Shown: one piece after another, positions 1 through 9,214 of the stretch
Position numbering within the stretch: position 1 is the stretch's first letter
Layout of the letters: each line of letters starts with the position of its first letter
Assembly (NCBI RefSeq): GCF_019599405.1
Contig: NZ_RKLQ01000002.1
Location: 1,059,677 to 1,123,676, forward strand
Direction: 5' to 3'
Origin: Haloarcula salinisoli
Lineage (GTDB): Archaea; Halobacteriota; Halobacteria; Halobacteriales; Haloarculaceae
DNA length: 64,000 nucleotides
The notes under the pieces: model-generated
The model's database searches: none
Seen by the model: the letters and a program-made list of their open reading frames with translations, nothing else
What the model was told of the DNA's origin: nothing
Translations under genes and position numbers: made by a program

Positions 1-48
1 GGTGACCGAAGGAACCGCGAGTAGTGCGATGCGGCCCGGTCGGTCACG

Positions 49-405
49 GTGTACAGTAACGGCAAAGAGTCTCGCCGCCCTACGGCCGGTATGGTCAGCG
101 CTGTCGCCATCGCCGGACTTGTCGTTATCGTGCTGGTCAACAGCGCCGTGACGGCACTGATGACACGATTCTTCAGGGTTCGGCTCAACACACGCTGGGG
201 CGGGCTGCTCTACTCCCTGTTGCTCTGTCCGCTCGCGCTTCTCATCCTCGGAGTGGTACTGTCGGTCCCCATCGGCTCGTTCATCGACCTCGGCACCGTC
301 ACGTTCCTGACGCTAGCGGTGATGCTCCCGCTCGCACTGGGGATGACGTTCGACTACGTCTGGATGCCCTCGCCCGACGAGGTCGAGTTGCCGACGTCGA
401 CGTAG
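49..405 (+). CDS. Small membrane protein, function unknown
   Basis: This is a 118-residue protein with about three hydrophobic segments (roughly residues 16-37, 53-76 and 82-103) and a short acidic C-terminal tail. It begins with GTG at 49; an ATG at 91 would start directly before the first membrane segment and is an equally good choice. Its stop codon abuts the stop of the convergent tmk gene. I do not recognise the family. No catalytic motif is visible, so nothing beyond an integral membrane location can be supported. Confidence 0.6.
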   Translation: MYSNGKESRRPTAGMVSAVAIAGLVVIVLVNSAVTALMTRFFRVRLNTRWGGLLYSLLLCPLALLILGVVLSVPIGSFIDLGTVTFLTLAVMLPLALGMTFDYVWMPSPDEVELPTST

Positions 406-984
406 CTACGCCAGCGCGTCGCGGACCTGCTCGTAGACAGTCTCGGGGTCCTGGGTGGCGTCGACCCGGACGAAGCGGTCTGGCTCAGCGTCTATGAGTC
501 GTTCGTAGTTCGCACGGACGTCGGCGAGGTACTCCGCCGTCTCGAACTTGTTCGTGGCGCCGCTGCGGCGGGCGGCCGTCTCCGGGTCGAGGTCGAGATA
601 CACCGTCAGGTCCGGCGGTCGCGTCCAGGGCTCGTGGACCTGCTTGACGTACGCCAGTGGGTCGTCGAAATGGTCGCTGTCGGCCAGCGTCGCACCCTGG
701 TAGGCGTATCTGGAGTCGGAGTAGCGGTCTGAGACCACCAGCGAGTCGTCTTCGAGAGCAGGCCGAACGGTGTCGGCCAGGTGGGCCGCGTGGTCGGCCG
801 TGTAGAGAAAGAGCTCGGCCAGCGAGTCGGCGCCGTCGTTCTGGATAGAGCGCATGACGGCCTCGCCGTACCAGCTGTCGGTCGGTTCGCGGGTGAAGGT
901 CGCTTCGACCTCGTCGTCGGCCCGTAGCCGCTCCCACACCGTCGTCTTCCCGCTGCCGTCGAGCCCCTCCAGCGTAACGAGCAT
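406..984 (-). CDS. tmk: Thymidylate kinase (dTMP kinase)
   Basis: The enzyme phosphorylates dTMP to dTDP with ATP in dTTP synthesis. The 192-residue protein has the P-loop [10 protein letters not shown] at residues 6-15, a DRY motif at 86-88 for nucleotide binding, YQGA at 95-98, and a C-terminal region with the short LID seen in TMPKs. The ATG at 984 was chosen because it places the P-loop at the usual distance from the N-terminus; upstream codons in the frame are Arg/Ser-rich and noncoding in character. It is convergent with the membrane protein at 49-405. Confidence 0.93.
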   Translation of the reverse strand: MLVTLEGLDGSGKTTVWERLRADDEVEATFTREPTDSWYGEAVMRSIQNDGADSLAELFLYTADHAAHLADTVRPALEDDSLVVSDRYSDSRYAYQGATLADSDHFDDPLAYVKQVHEPWTRPPDLTVYLDLDPETAARRSGATNKFETAEYLADVRANYERLIDAEPDRFVRVDATQDPETVYEQVRDALA

Positions 985-1093
985 ACCGGAGCGTCGGCGG
1001 CCGGGTACGTAAGCGCCCCGAACCCCGCGCTCACTCCCGTGGCCCAACTGGTTTCGCCCTATCTTTACGTTTGTTCGGCGGGAAGGAAAGCGT

Positions 1094-1996
1094 ATGGACG
1101 TACTTGTAGTCGGCGGCAGTGGTTTCGTTGGACAGCATCTCTGTCGGGAACTCGACGACCGCGACCACGACGTGACCGCTCTGTCACGGGACCCCCACGA
1201 CGCCGAGCTACCCGACGGCGTCACCCGCAAGGAGGGTGACGTGACCGACTACGACAGCATCGCCGGCGCCTTCGAGGGCCGTGACGCCGTCGTCTTCCTC
1301 CCGGCGCTGTCACCGCTGTTCAAGCCCGACGGCGGCGACGAGATGCACGAGGTGGTCCATCTGGGCGGCACCGAGAACTGCGTCAAGGCGGCCGAAGAAC
1401 ACGGCGTGGACCGCTTCCTCCAGATGAGCGCGCTGGGCGCGGACCCCGACGGTGGGACCCATTACCTCCGGGCGAAGGGGAAAGCCGAAGCCGTCGTCAA
1501 GAACTCGGAGCTGGACTGGACCATCTTCCGCCCGTCGGTCGTCTTCGGAGACGGCGGCGAGTTCGTCTACTTCACCAAGCGCCTCAAGGAGATATTCGCC
1601 CCTGCGGTGCCGCTGTACCCGCTACCCGGCGGCGGCAAAAAGGCCCACTTCCAGCTCATCTGGATAGACGACCTCGTGCCGATGCTCGCCGACGCGCTGG
1701 AGGGCGAGGAACACGTCGGCCAGACCTACGAGGTCGGCGGGCCCGAGACGCTGAGTCTCCGGGAGGCCACCGAACTGGTCTTCGCGGCTGAGGGCAAGTC
1801 CATCACTATCGTCCCGCTGCCGATGCCCCTGGCCAAAATCGGGCTCCCGGTGCTTGGCTCACTCGGGTTCCCGATGGGGAGCGACCAGTACGAGGGGCTG
1901 GACTTCGACAACACGCCCACCACCAACGACGTCGAGGTGTTCGGTCGCGACCCGGCGTCTTTGCGGTCGTTCCGCTCGTATCTCGGGGTGGCCTAG
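1094..1996 (+). CDS. NAD(P)-binding atypical SDR (complex I NDUFA9-like / NmrA-like)
   Basis: This 300-residue protein has an N-terminal Rossmann fold with GGSGFVG at residues 7-13 and a following acidic strand end. The middle carries an FLQMSALGA-type strand and an [10 protein letters not shown] segment typical of extended or atypical short-chain dehydrogenases of the NDUFA9/NmrA group. The usual YxxxK is replaced by YLRAKGKAE, as in several atypical members. The substrate is unknown; related haloarchaeal proteins are annotated as NADH-ubiquinone oxidoreductase-like subunits or NAD-dependent epimerases. It is a monocistronic-looking gene facing tmk across a short intergenic gap. Confidence 0.8.
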   Translation: MDVLVVGGSGFVGQHLCRELDDRDHDVTALSRDPHDAELPDGVTRKEGDVTDYDSIAGAFEGRDAVVFLPALSPLFKPDGGDEMHEVVHLGGTENCVKAAEEHGVDRFLQMSALGADPDGGTHYLRAKGKAEAVVKNSELDWTIFRPSVVFGDGGEFVYFTKRLKEIFAPAVPLYPLPGGGKKAHFQLIWIDDLVPMLADALEGEEHVGQTYEVGGPETLSLREATELVFAAEGKSITIVPLPMPLAKIGLPVLGSLGFPMGSDQYEGLDFDNTPTTNDVEVFGRDPASLRSFRSYLGVA

Positions 1997-2187
1997 ACAC
2001 CTTTCATTGTCAGGGCAAATAATCGAGGCGGCCGTTCCTGTCGGGAATCGCCACAGTCCGAGCGCGAGCCGAACCTCCGTCAAACGACTGTAGCCGTCCC
2101 GTCGCGCCCGCTTGCGATTTCAGGGCTCACTGTACGTCAAGTAGCTTTTGTTTTTGCGTCGAGCTTTCATCGCTGAGATTTGGGCAA

Positions 2188-2200
2188 AAAACTTATACGC
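2188..2200 (+). promoter_or_regulatory. Probable promoter (TATA box) of cetZ
   Basis: The AT-rich stretch CTTATAC, preceded by an A-tract, lies about 45 nt before the cetZ ATG. This places a likely transcription start near 2222 and leaves a short leader with GGAG just upstream of the start codon. The assignment rests on motif and spacing only. Confidence 0.5.
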
Positions 2201-2239
2201 ACTATCCTACTTACCACTTTCAACCGGAGAACTATATCA

Positions 2240-3424
2240 ATGAAACTCGCGATGATCGGCTTCGGGCAGGCCGGTGGCAAAATCGTGGACAAATTCCTCG
2301 AGTACGACGAGAAGACGGGCTCGGGAATCGTCCGCTCGGCCGTGGCGGTCAACACGGCCAAAGCTGACCTGCTGGGGCTAGAACACATTCCGGAGGAGAA
2401 TCGGGTGCTAATCGGACAGGCCCGCGTCAAGGGCCACGGCGTGGGCGCCGACAACGAACTGGGCGCTGAAATCGCCGAGGAGGACATCGACGAGGTCCAG
2501 GGGGCCATCGACAACATCCCCGTCCACGAGGTCGACGCGTTCCTCGTCGTCGCCGGGCTGGGCGGCGGGACCGGGTCCGGTGGGTCGCCGGTCGTCGCGA
2601 AACACCTCAAACGCATCTACACCGAACCCGTCTACGGGCTCGGCGTCCTGCCGGGCAGCGACGAGGGTGGTATCTACACCCTCAACGCCGCCAGGTCGTT
2701 CCAGACGTTCGTCCGCGAGGTGGACAACCTCATGGTGTTCGACAACGACGCCTGGCGCCAGACCGGCGAGTCCGTCGAGGGCGGCTACGACCACATCAAC
2801 GAGGAGATCGTCCGCCGCTTTGGCGTCCTCTTCGGCGCGGGCGAAGTCGAAGCCGGCGACAACATCGCCGAGAGCGTCGTCGACTCCTCCGAGATCATCA
2901 ACACGCTCGACGGCGGCGGCGTCTCCACCGTCGGCTACGCCTCCGAGGACGTCGAGGTCGACTCCAGCGGTGGCGGACTGCTCTCGCGGTTCAAGGGCGA
3001 CAGCGACGGCGGCGACGACGGGATGGACACGGCCAACACCACCAACCGCATCACCTCGCTTGTCCGCAAGGCCGCCCTCGGGCGGCTGACGCTGCCCTGT
3101 GAAATCGAGGGCACCGAGCGCGCGCTGCTCGTGATGGCCGGGCCGCCCAAACACCTCAACCGGAAGGGTATCGAGCGGGGCCGCAAGTGGCTCGAAGAGC
3201 AGACCGGCTCGATGGAAGTGCGTGGCGGGGACTACCCGACCAACGCCCCGAAGGTCGCCGCCTCCATTCTGCTTGCTGGCGTCCACAACGTTCCCCGCAT
3301 CAAGGAGCTCCAGCAGGTCGCCATCGAAGCCCAGGACAACATCGACGACATCCGCCAGCAAAGCGAAGATAACTTAGAGAACTTGGTTGAAGACGATGAA
3401 GATGAACTCGATCCACTATTCTAG
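2240..3424 (+). CDS. cetZ: CetZ, tubulin/FtsZ-superfamily cytoskeletal GTPase
   Basis: CetZ proteins are haloarchaeal tubulin-superfamily GTPases that polymerise under the membrane; in Haloferax volcanii CetZ1 controls rod shape and motility. The 394-residue protein starts MKLAMIGFGQAGGK, the diagnostic CetZ N-terminus, and has the tubulin signature GGGTGSGGSP at 108-117. The C-terminal end is acidic (DDEDELDPLF). The ATG at 2240 matches the family start and has GGAG upstream. It overlaps the next gene, which encodes a secreted or anchored protein, so the two are probably co-translated. It could correspond to CetZ1 or another paralogue; I cannot tell which. Confidence 0.94.
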   Translation: MKLAMIGFGQAGGKIVDKFLEYDEKTGSGIVRSAVAVNTAKADLLGLEHIPEENRVLIGQARVKGHGVGADNELGAEIAEEDIDEVQGAIDNIPVHEVDAFLVVAGLGGGTGSGGSPVVAKHLKRIYTEPVYGLGVLPGSDEGGIYTLNAARSFQTFVREVDNLMVFDNDAWRQTGESVEGGYDHINEEIVRRFGVLFGAGEVEAGDNIAESVVDSSEIINTLDGGGVSTVGYASEDVEVDSSGGGLLSRFKGDSDGGDDGMDTANTTNRITSLVRKAALGRLTLPCEIEGTERALLVMAGPPKHLNRKGIERGRKWLEEQTGSMEVRGGDYPTNAPKVAASILLAGVHNVPRIKELQQVAIEAQDNIDDIRQQSEDNLENLVEDDEDELDPLF

Positions 3425-4187
3425 GGCGACGGTCGCATTGCTCTGTGTCGTCGGGCTGGTGGCCGTTGCGGGCACAGCGGGTGCCTTCAGCTTCTCGACA
3501 GAGGGCGATGTGCCCAACGAGACCGCCGTCGACAGCGAGGTGTCGGCCACGTACGTCATCGACGACCCGTACACGGACGTTCCGAGCGAATGGACGCTCC
3601 GGGGTGAGACCGAGCTCGAGGACGTTAGCTGGACCATCGAGGTACTCGACCGCGGCAACGTCGTCTACGACGATACCTACGGGACCCAGTCGTTCAACCA
3701 GACGATGGACGGCGAGGGCGCCCAGGACGGTGACGAGGTCCGTATCGTCCTCGAGGGGACCGCGCCAGCCGTCGAGAACTACACCTACGAGCCCAGGGAG
3801 AACTACACGGTCGCGGCTCTCTCGCGGGTGACCGGCAGCAACGAGAACGAGTTCCACACCGACTCGGCTCACCACTACACGAACCAGAGCCGTGAGGCCC
3901 GGCAGGCTATCGACGACGCCGGCGCGGCTATCGACGAGGCCGGCGGCAACAGCGAGGCCGAGAACCTGCGAGGTAACGCCATCTCCGCCTATGAGAACGG
4001 TAACTTCGAGAACGCTATCGACCTCGCGAACCAGGCCCAGAACACGGCCGAACAGGCCCAGCAGAGCCAGCAGACCACCCAGACGCTGCTGTACGCAGCT
4101 GGCGCGGTCGTGCTCTTGCTCCTGCTCGGTGGCGGGGGCTTCTACCTCTACAGCCAGTCCCAAGAGGACGACTACAGCAAGCTGTAA
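3402..4187 (+). CDS. Secreted, C-terminally membrane-anchored protein in the cetZ operon
   Basis: This 261-residue protein has an N-terminal signal peptide-like hydrophobic segment (about residues 8-27, ending AGTAGA), then an extracellular region of about 130 residues that looks beta-rich. A Gln/Asn/Ala-rich helical stretch with TPR-like spacing (IDDAGAAIDEAGG...) follows, then a single C-terminal transmembrane helix and a short charged cytoplasmic tail. The start is ambiguous (ATGs at 3396 and 3402, GTG-like options upstream). The gene overlaps the 3' end of cetZ by about 23 nt and its stop overlaps the cofC start. I do not recognise the family; the anchor and tail make it a candidate cell-surface partner of the CetZ operon. 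Confidence 0.8.
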   Translation: MNSIHYSRATVALLCVVGLVAVAGTAGAFSFSTEGDVPNETAVDSEVSATYVIDDPYTDVPSEWTLRGETELEDVSWTIEVLDRGNVVYDDTYGTQSFNQTMDGEGAQDGDEVRIVLEGTAPAVENYTYEPRENYTVAALSRVTGSNENEFHTDSAHHYTNQSREARQAIDDAGAAIDEAGGNSEAENLRGNAISAYENGNFENAIDLANQAQNTAEQAQQSQQTTQTLLYAAGAVVLLLLLGGGGFYLYSQSQEDDYSKL

Positions 4188-4798
4188 TGCGACTCGTCGT
4201 CCCCGTCTCGGGGTCCGACCCGAAAACCCGCCTCTCCTCCCTTCTCACGCCTGACGAGCGCCGCGAGTTCACCGAAGCGATGCTCGCGGACGTCATCGGG
4301 GCTCTCGACGCGGCGGGCCACAGTCCGGCGGTCGTCGCGACCGCGCCGGTCACGTGTGACGCGCCCGTCACCGTCGACGAGCGGGGGCTCGATTCGCTCG
4401 TCAACGGGCTGCTCGCCGAGACGAACGGTGAACTGGCCGTCGTGATGGCCGACCTCCCGCTGCTCACGCCAGCAACCGTCGAGCGGCTATTCGCCCCCGA
4501 CGCCGACGTGGTGCTGGCGCCCGGCACCGGCGGCGGGACGAACGCCTTCGTCTCCTGCCACCCCGACTTTCGTGTCGACTACCACGGCGCGTCGATTCGG
4601 GACCACCGCCGGATTGCCCGCGAGGTCGGCGCGACTGTCGCCGAAGTTGACTCGCGCCGACTGGCGACGGATATCGACGAGCCCGACGACCTCCCGGAAG
4701 TCCTGCTTCACAGCAACGGCGCCGCCGCCGACTGGCTCCGCGACGCCGGCTTCGAACTCGTCACCGACGGCGGCCGCGTGACGGTCGAACGGGCCTGA
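4187..4798 (+). CDS. cofC: 2-phospho-L-lactate guanylyltransferase (CofC)
   Basis: CofC activates 2-phospho-L-lactate with GTP for coenzyme F420 synthesis. The 203-residue protein has the nucleotidyltransferase N-terminus VVPVSGSDPKTRLSS, the metal-binding strand VVMADLPLL, and the APGTGGGTNAF segment characteristic of CofC. The ATG overlaps the TAA of the upstream membrane-protein gene, so it is the last gene of the cetZ operon. F420 is used by haloarchaea; the Mch gene at 10.4-11.3 kb belongs to a different C1 cofactor pathway. Confidence 0.92.
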   Translation: MRLVVPVSGSDPKTRLSSLLTPDERREFTEAMLADVIGALDAAGHSPAVVATAPVTCDAPVTVDERGLDSLVNGLLAETNGELAVVMADLPLLTPATVERLFAPDADVVLAPGTGGGTNAFVSCHPDFRVDYHGASIRDHRRIAREVGATVAEVDSRRLATDIDEPDDLPEVLLHSNGAAADWLRDAGFELVTDGGRVTVERA

Positions 4799-4842
4799 GT
4801 GATTGTCGGGGTGGTGTTTCGCTACGAGCATAGAATTCGAAG

Positions 4843-5028
4843 AGCCAGAAAGCCCCCACGTTCTCGGCTTTGGCTCGCGGGCCGCGCGAGGCGGTTTCAC
4901 CGCCTCGGTTTCGCGGCGCGTAGCGCCGCGCAAGGCCCGCTCGCCAAGACGAGGGACCTCCGGTCCCTCGCGACCCGCGACTCGCTGTCGAACCACCCCC
5001 GAGTTTAGCTGGCCGGGGCTTTCTGGCT
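4843..5028. repeat. Nested-palindrome element, copy A (deletion form)
   Basis: The 186-bp element is bounded by inverted ends AGCCAGAAAGCCCC (4843-) and GGGGCTTTCTGGCT (-5028). Inside are three consecutive perfect mini-hairpins: GAGGCGG/CCGCCTC, GCGGCGC/GCGCCGC and GAGGGACC/GGTCCCTC. It lacks the central CCCCTTTCAGTCCC hairpin found in copies B and C, so it looks like a deleted version. Parts of its core reappear in the opposite orientation in copy C near 62080-62150. No open reading frame with coding character is present. This explains the gene-free stretch between cofC and the J-domain gene. Confidence 0.75.
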
Positions 5029-5104
5029 ATTGACGGCTGATTTCACCTATCAAAACACTGCTAGAGGCGAGACGCTTACAGTGCTCTGGCCCGAACCAGA
5101 GAAC

Positions 5105-5677
5105 GTGCAGTACGACCGGCTTACCAAGGGAATCGCGGTCGTCTTCGGCGTCCTCACAGCCGTGCTGACCGTGGTGGGATTGCTGTCCAGCCCGGCCGTG
5201 CTCTTTCTGGCGCTGATGTTCGGGGCCTCGACGTACCTGATGTACTACCACCTCAGCGGACGGATGGCCGCGAGCGTCTACGAGCGCGTCGAGCAACGGG
5301 CTGCGACCGACGGTCGTGGCGCCCCAGGCGACGGCCGCGGCGGCTTCGGCGCGGGGCCCCGCGAGGAGTGGGAGCCACCCCGGGACGGCCGGGCGCGCCG
5401 CACCGCAGAGCGGGTCCGTCAGGAACGAGCCCGCCGTCAGCAGGCTCGGGGCGGACGCCAGGGGACGGGGCGACGACGCCAGCCCGTTCAGCAGGCGTCG
5501 GGGCCCACCCCAGCGGAGGCCTACGACAGGCTCGACCTGGACCCTAGTGCCGACGAGAGCGACGTCAAGCAGGCCTACCGCGAGCGGGTCAAGGAGACCC
5601 ATCCGGACACTGACAGCGGGAACGAACGGGAGTTCAAGCGCGTGAAGGCGGCCTACGAGACGCTGACCGACGAATAG
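5105..5677 (+). CDS. Membrane-anchored J-domain (DnaJ-like) protein
   Basis: The protein is about 190 residues. Two N-terminal membrane helices (about 8-45) are followed by a basic, Arg/Gly-rich linker and a C-terminal J domain (about 137-190) with the HPD tripeptide in KETHPDTD, the DnaK-stimulating motif. J domains stimulate the ATPase of DnaK; here the membrane helices would place the domain at the inner face. I chose GTG at 5105 because the reading begins VQYDRL directly before the first helix; TTG at 5030 and GTG at 5081 are alternatives, but 5030 would start inside the last bases of the repeat element. There is no G/F or zinc region, so it is a type III J protein. Confidence 0.85.
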   Translation: MQYDRLTKGIAVVFGVLTAVLTVVGLLSSPAVLFLALMFGASTYLMYYHLSGRMAASVYERVEQRAATDGRGAPGDGRGGFGAGPREEWEPPRDGRARRTAERVRQERARRQQARGGRQGTGRRRQPVQQASGPTPAEAYDRLDLDPSADESDVKQAYRERVKETHPDTDSGNEREFKRVKAAYETLTDE

Positions 5678-5716
5678 GACCGCAACGACCAAATCCGCCC
5701 CGGCGCCAGTTCCTGT

Positions 5717-6394
5717 ATGACCGAGACGCCGCCGCTGGTGGTCGATATCGACGGCACGCTCACCGACGAAACCCGGGCCGTCGACCCGCGCGTGTTTCCC
5801 GTGCTCTCGGAGTGGCCCGAGCCGGTCGTCGTCGCGACGGGCAAGGCGATGCCGTATCCCATCGCCCTCTGTGAGTTCGTCGGCATCGACTACACTGTCA
5901 TCGCGGAGAACGGCGGGGTGGTGTTCGTCGAGGCCACGGACACGCTCCAGATAGAGGGCGACAAGGCGGCGTGTCTCGCTGTCGCCGAGGCGTACCGAGA
6001 TATGGGCTACGAGATGGGCTTTGGCGAGGTCGACCTGGCGAACCGGTGGCGCGAGACCGAGGTCGTCGTCGACCTGTCCCAGCCCGAGGAACCGCTGCGC
6101 CGCCTCGCAGAGGAGCACGGACTGGAATTTCTGGACACTGGTTTTGCCTACCACGTCACCGACGCCAGTATCGACAAGGGCACCGGACTGGACGCTGTCT
6201 GTGCCGAGCTGGGTCTCGAACCGGCCGACTTTCTCGCGGTCGGTGACTCCGAGAACGACGCCGAGCTGTTCGACGTGGCCGGTGAGTCGGTGGCGGTCGC
6301 CAACGCCGACGAGACGGCGCTTGCTCGGGCGGACCGCGTGACCGAGGCGAGCTACGCCGACGGCTTCCTCGAAGCGGTCGAACCGTACCGATAA
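5717..6394 (+). CDS. Phosphoglycolate phosphatase, archaeal HAD family
   Basis: The enzyme hydrolyses 2-phosphoglycolate to glycolate. The 225-residue HAD protein has the nucleophile motif VDIDGTLTD (Asp10, Asp12), a conserved Lys in DKGTG, and the Mg-binding GDSEND motif near residue 177. Cap type and length match the archaeal Pgp/Cof-like subfamily. The gene begins about 40 nt after the J-domain gene and is followed by a hairpin that may terminate transcription. Assignment to phosphoglycolate specifically is by subfamily resemblance. Confidence 0.87.
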   Translation: MTETPPLVVDIDGTLTDETRAVDPRVFPVLSEWPEPVVVATGKAMPYPIALCEFVGIDYTVIAENGGVVFVEATDTLQIEGDKAACLAVAEAYRDMGYEMGFGEVDLANRWRETEVVVDLSQPEEPLRRLAEEHGLEFLDTGFAYHVTDASIDKGTGLDAVCAELGLEPADFLAVGDSENDAELFDVAGESVAVANADETALARADRVTEASYADGFLEAVEPYR

Positions 6395-6404
6395 GGGCGA
6401 ACTG

Positions 6405-6441
6405 GCGACACCGGCACTCTGAACAGCGGGGCTGGTGTCGC
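6405..6441 (+). terminator. Inverted repeat after the phosphatase gene
   Basis: A perfect 8-bp inverted repeat, GCGACACC/GGTGTCGC, encloses a 21-nt loop and begins about 10 nt after the phosphatase stop. A terminator or RNA-stability role is plausible; there is no T-tract. Confidence 0.35.
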
Positions 6442-6606
6442 ACGACGGCTGGGCCCCGCTGGCGAGTGGCCTACATAGAACGCGCTGGCCCCGGCTTCGC
6501 CTATGAACCTTCGCTGTGAGAGATAGAGACACCCACCGTACATAACAGGGCGCAGGGGCGCCATACCCGGGGAAAGCTTTTGTTTGCCCCTCCGTTACGG
6601 ACGGTC

Positions 6607-8232
6607 ATGAGCCCCGACCGGGCCGTCCTCCAGCGCGCGCTGGACCGCGGCGAACAGGAGGGTGGCAGCGTCGAGTTCAAGGAGCGGCTCACCGAGGATC
6701 TCCATCTCTCGGAGGGGCGGCTGGAATCGCTGGCCGCACAGCTTCGCCACCGTGTCCTCTCCGGAGAGGGCGAGGCGACCTACGTCGTCGGCGTGACCGA
6801 CGAGGGCGGGCTGGCCGGTATCTCTCCCGCCGAGTTCTCCGAGTCGATGGACGTACTGAGCCTGCTCGCCGAGGAGGCTGGCGCCCACATCGAAGAGGTC
6901 CAGACGTGGGGTGTCGACGGCGTCGCCGACGACGGCGACGGCCCGACCAAGGGCATCGTCGGCGTCGCCACTATCCGCGAAGGCGCGGTGCTGGAGGACG
7001 ACGACCACATCGTCGTGGGCACGGCGGGCCACGTCGACCACGGCAAGTCCACGCTCGTGGGGTCGCTCGTCACGGGTGAGGCCGACGACGGTGAGGGCAA
7101 CACGCGAGGCTTCCTGGACGTGCAACCCCACGAGGTCGAACGCGGTCTCTCCGCTGACCTCTCGTATGGCGTCTACGGCTTCGACGACGACGGTCCCGTG
7201 CGGATGGACAATCCCCATCGCAAGACTGACCGGGCCCGCGTCGTCGAGGAGTCCGACCGGCTGGTGAGCTTCGTCGATACCGTGGGCCACGAGCCCTGGC
7301 TTCGGACCACGATTCGCGGGCTGGTGGGCCAGAAACTGGACTACGGTCTGCTCACCGTGGCTGCCGACGACGGCGTCACGGAGACGACCCGCGAGCATCT
7401 GGGCATCCTGCTGGCGACCGAGCTTCCGACCATCGTCGCGCTCACGAAGACAGACCTCGTGTCCGACGACCGGGTCAGCGAGGTCGAGCGGGAGGTCGAG
7501 CGGGCCCTGCGTGAGGTCGACAAGACGCCGCTTCGGGTCGAACGCCACGGTATCGACGCCGCTATCGAGGAGATATCCGAAACCGTGGTCCCCGTGGTGA
7601 CGACCAGTGCCGTCACACAGCGCGGGCTGGACACGCTGGACGAGATGTTCGAACGGCTGCCCAAGACCGGCGGCGAGGTCGGCGAGTTCCGGATGTACAT
7701 CGACCGGACCTACAACGTCCAGGGCGTGGGCGCCGTCGCGTCCGGGACGGTCAAATCCGGCGAAGTAGAGGCCGGCGACGAACTCCTGCTGGGCCCGATG
7801 CAGGACGGCCAGTTCCGCGAGGTCGAGGTCCGCTCTATCGAGATGCACTACCACCGCGTCGACGAGGCCAAGGCCGGCCGTATCGTCGGTATCGCGCTCA
7901 AGGGGGTGCGAGAGGCCGACATCGAGCGCGGAATGGTGTTGCTCCCCCGGGACGCAGACCCCGAGCCAGTCCGGGAGTTCGAGGCCGAGGTGATGGTGCT
8001 CAACCACCCGACACGAATCGGCGACGGCTACGAGCCGGTCGTCCACCTAGAGACCATCAGCGAGGCCGCGAAGTTCTACCCGGCCGAGGGCCAGCTGTTG
8101 CCGGGCGACGCCGGCCAGACCAGGGTTCGGTTCAAATTCCGGTCGTACCTGGTCGAGGAAGGACAGAAGTTCGTCTTCCGCGAGGGCCGCTCGAAGGGCG
8201 TCGGGACGGTCACCGACGTGGGGACGGAGTAA
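6607..8232 (+). CDS. GTPBP1-family translational GTPase
   Basis: The 541-residue protein has an N-terminal extension of about 130 residues before an EF-1alpha-like GTPase domain. G1 is GHVDHGKS at 141-148, the DTVGHE motif serves as G3, and TKTD serves as G4. Two beta-barrel domains follow. This matches the archaeal GTPBP1/GTPBP2 family, a relative of EF-1alpha linked to translation or mRNA surveillance in eukaryotes; the archaeal role is not established. The ATG at 6607 follows a T-rich promoter-like stretch (near 6579) at leaderless or short-leader distance. Confidence 0.9.
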   Translation: MSPDRAVLQRALDRGEQEGGSVEFKERLTEDLHLSEGRLESLAAQLRHRVLSGEGEATYVVGVTDEGGLAGISPAEFSESMDVLSLLAEEAGAHIEEVQTWGVDGVADDGDGPTKGIVGVATIREGAVLEDDDHIVVGTAGHVDHGKSTLVGSLVTGEADDGEGNTRGFLDVQPHEVERGLSADLSYGVYGFDDDGPVRMDNPHRKTDRARVVEESDRLVSFVDTVGHEPWLRTTIRGLVGQKLDYGLLTVAADDGVTETTREHLGILLATELPTIVALTKTDLVSDDRVSEVEREVERALREVDKTPLRVERHGIDAAIEEISETVVPVVTTSAVTQRGLDTLDEMFERLPKTGGEVGEFRMYIDRTYNVQGVGAVASGTVKSGEVEAGDELLLGPMQDGQFREVEVRSIEMHYHRVDEAKAGRIVGIALKGVREADIERGMVLLPRDADPEPVREFEAEVMVLNHPTRIGDGYEPVVHLETISEAAKFYPAEGQLLPGDAGQTRVRFKFRSYLVEEGQKFVFREGRSKGVGTVTDVGTE

Positions 8233-8280
8233 CCGCCGTTAGGTACCCCTGCTTTATCCGTCGGGCGCTTCCCGTGACGT

Positions 8281-8895
8281 ATGGAGCTGCTCGTCTTCGG
8301 TGCCAGTGGTCGCGTCGGGCGCCGGGTCTGTGCGTACGCAGTGTCCGACGGCCACAGTGTGACGGCGTTCGTTCGTGACGCCGCGCGGGCCCCCGACGGC
8401 GTCTCGATTATCGAGGGTGACGTGACCGATCCAGAGACCGTTGGGGCCGCAGTCAGCGGTCAGGACGCCGTCTGTAGCGCGCTCGGACCCGGCGACGAGG
8501 GTGATCTCGCGGCGCTCGACACCGGTATCGAGAACCTTGTCGCCGCGATGGAAGCCAGCGGCGTCGAGCGACTGGTCGCCGTCGGCACCGCAGGAATCCT
8601 TCAGGCCACGCCGGGACGACTCCGGCTCGACGTGGACGACTTTCCCGCGGGATTGGGACCGCTCGCCGCCGCCCACCGGGCTGTGTACGACAGCCTCAGG
8701 CCCTCGGGGCTCGACTGGACACTCGTCTGCCCGCCCCGGATGCCCGACGGCCCGCCGACGAATCACTATCGCACTGCGGTCGATTACCTCCCGGAAGGCG
8801 GTCAGTCCGTCTCGACCGGCGACGTGGCGGCGTTCGTCTACGACGCGCTCGTCAACGACAGGCACAGCTGCGAGCGCGTCGGTATCGCCTACTGA
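8281..8895 (+). CDS. NAD(P)-binding oxidoreductase, SDR/NmrA-like
   Basis: This 204-residue atypical short-chain dehydrogenase has FGASGRVGRRV at the N-terminus (glycine-rich dinucleotide loop) and the GD(V/L)TD strand end. It has no YxxxK catalytic pair, as in the NAD(P)H-binding BVR-B/YwnB subgroup. It probably binds NADP; the substrate is unknown. It stands alone between the GTPBP1 gene and a convergent small gene. Confidence 0.82.
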   Translation: MELLVFGASGRVGRRVCAYAVSDGHSVTAFVRDAARAPDGVSIIEGDVTDPETVGAAVSGQDAVCSALGPGDEGDLAALDTGIENLVAAMEASGVERLVAVGTAGILQATPGRLRLDVDDFPAGLGPLAAAHRAVYDSLRPSGLDWTLVCPPRMPDGPPTNHYRTAVDYLPEGGQSVSTGDVAAFVYDALVNDRHSCERVGIAY

Positions 8896-8941
8896 GCGCT
8901 GAACCGACTGTTCTCCTCCGTGTGACGGTCGAGCAGCGACA

Positions 8942-9214
8942 TCAGGACGACAGCTTCTCGACTATCTGGTCGGCCTGTTGGGCTGCCTCGTCCCGGTCGG
9001 CGACCCTGTCCACGGGGACGAGCACGCTCTGGACCGTCCAGTTCTCGTTACCGTGTTCGTCGCCAGTTCGGACCTGCGCGCCTTCGACCACGGAACCCGC
9101 CGGGTTCTCGGCCCAGTCCGGCGTGCGTATCTCGTCGAACTGTTCGGGGTCCCGGTATCGGACGTGGTAGTAGTCGTCGCCCGCTTCGACCGTTTCGGGA
9201 GTGATATCGGGCAT
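8942..9214 (-). CDS. Conserved small acidic protein, unknown
   Basis: This 90-residue soluble protein begins MPDITPETVEAGDDYYHVRY and is rich in acidic residues. The ATG at 9214 gives a compact product; upstream codons in frame lack coding character. The sequence suggests a small beta-rich domain (SVVEGAQVRTGDEHG, WTVQSVLVP). I do not recognise a named family, although it resembles conserved haloarchaeal hypotheticals. Confidence 0.7.
   Translation of the reverse strand: MPDITPETVEAGDDYYHVRYRDPEQFDEIRTPDWAENPAGSVVEGAQVRTGDEHGNENWTVQSVLVPVDRVADRDEAAQQADQIVEKLSS

Noticed and set aside
2408-3361. A 317-codon frame antisense to cetZ
   Set aside because: It mirrors the cetZ codon pattern and shows no family resemblance.
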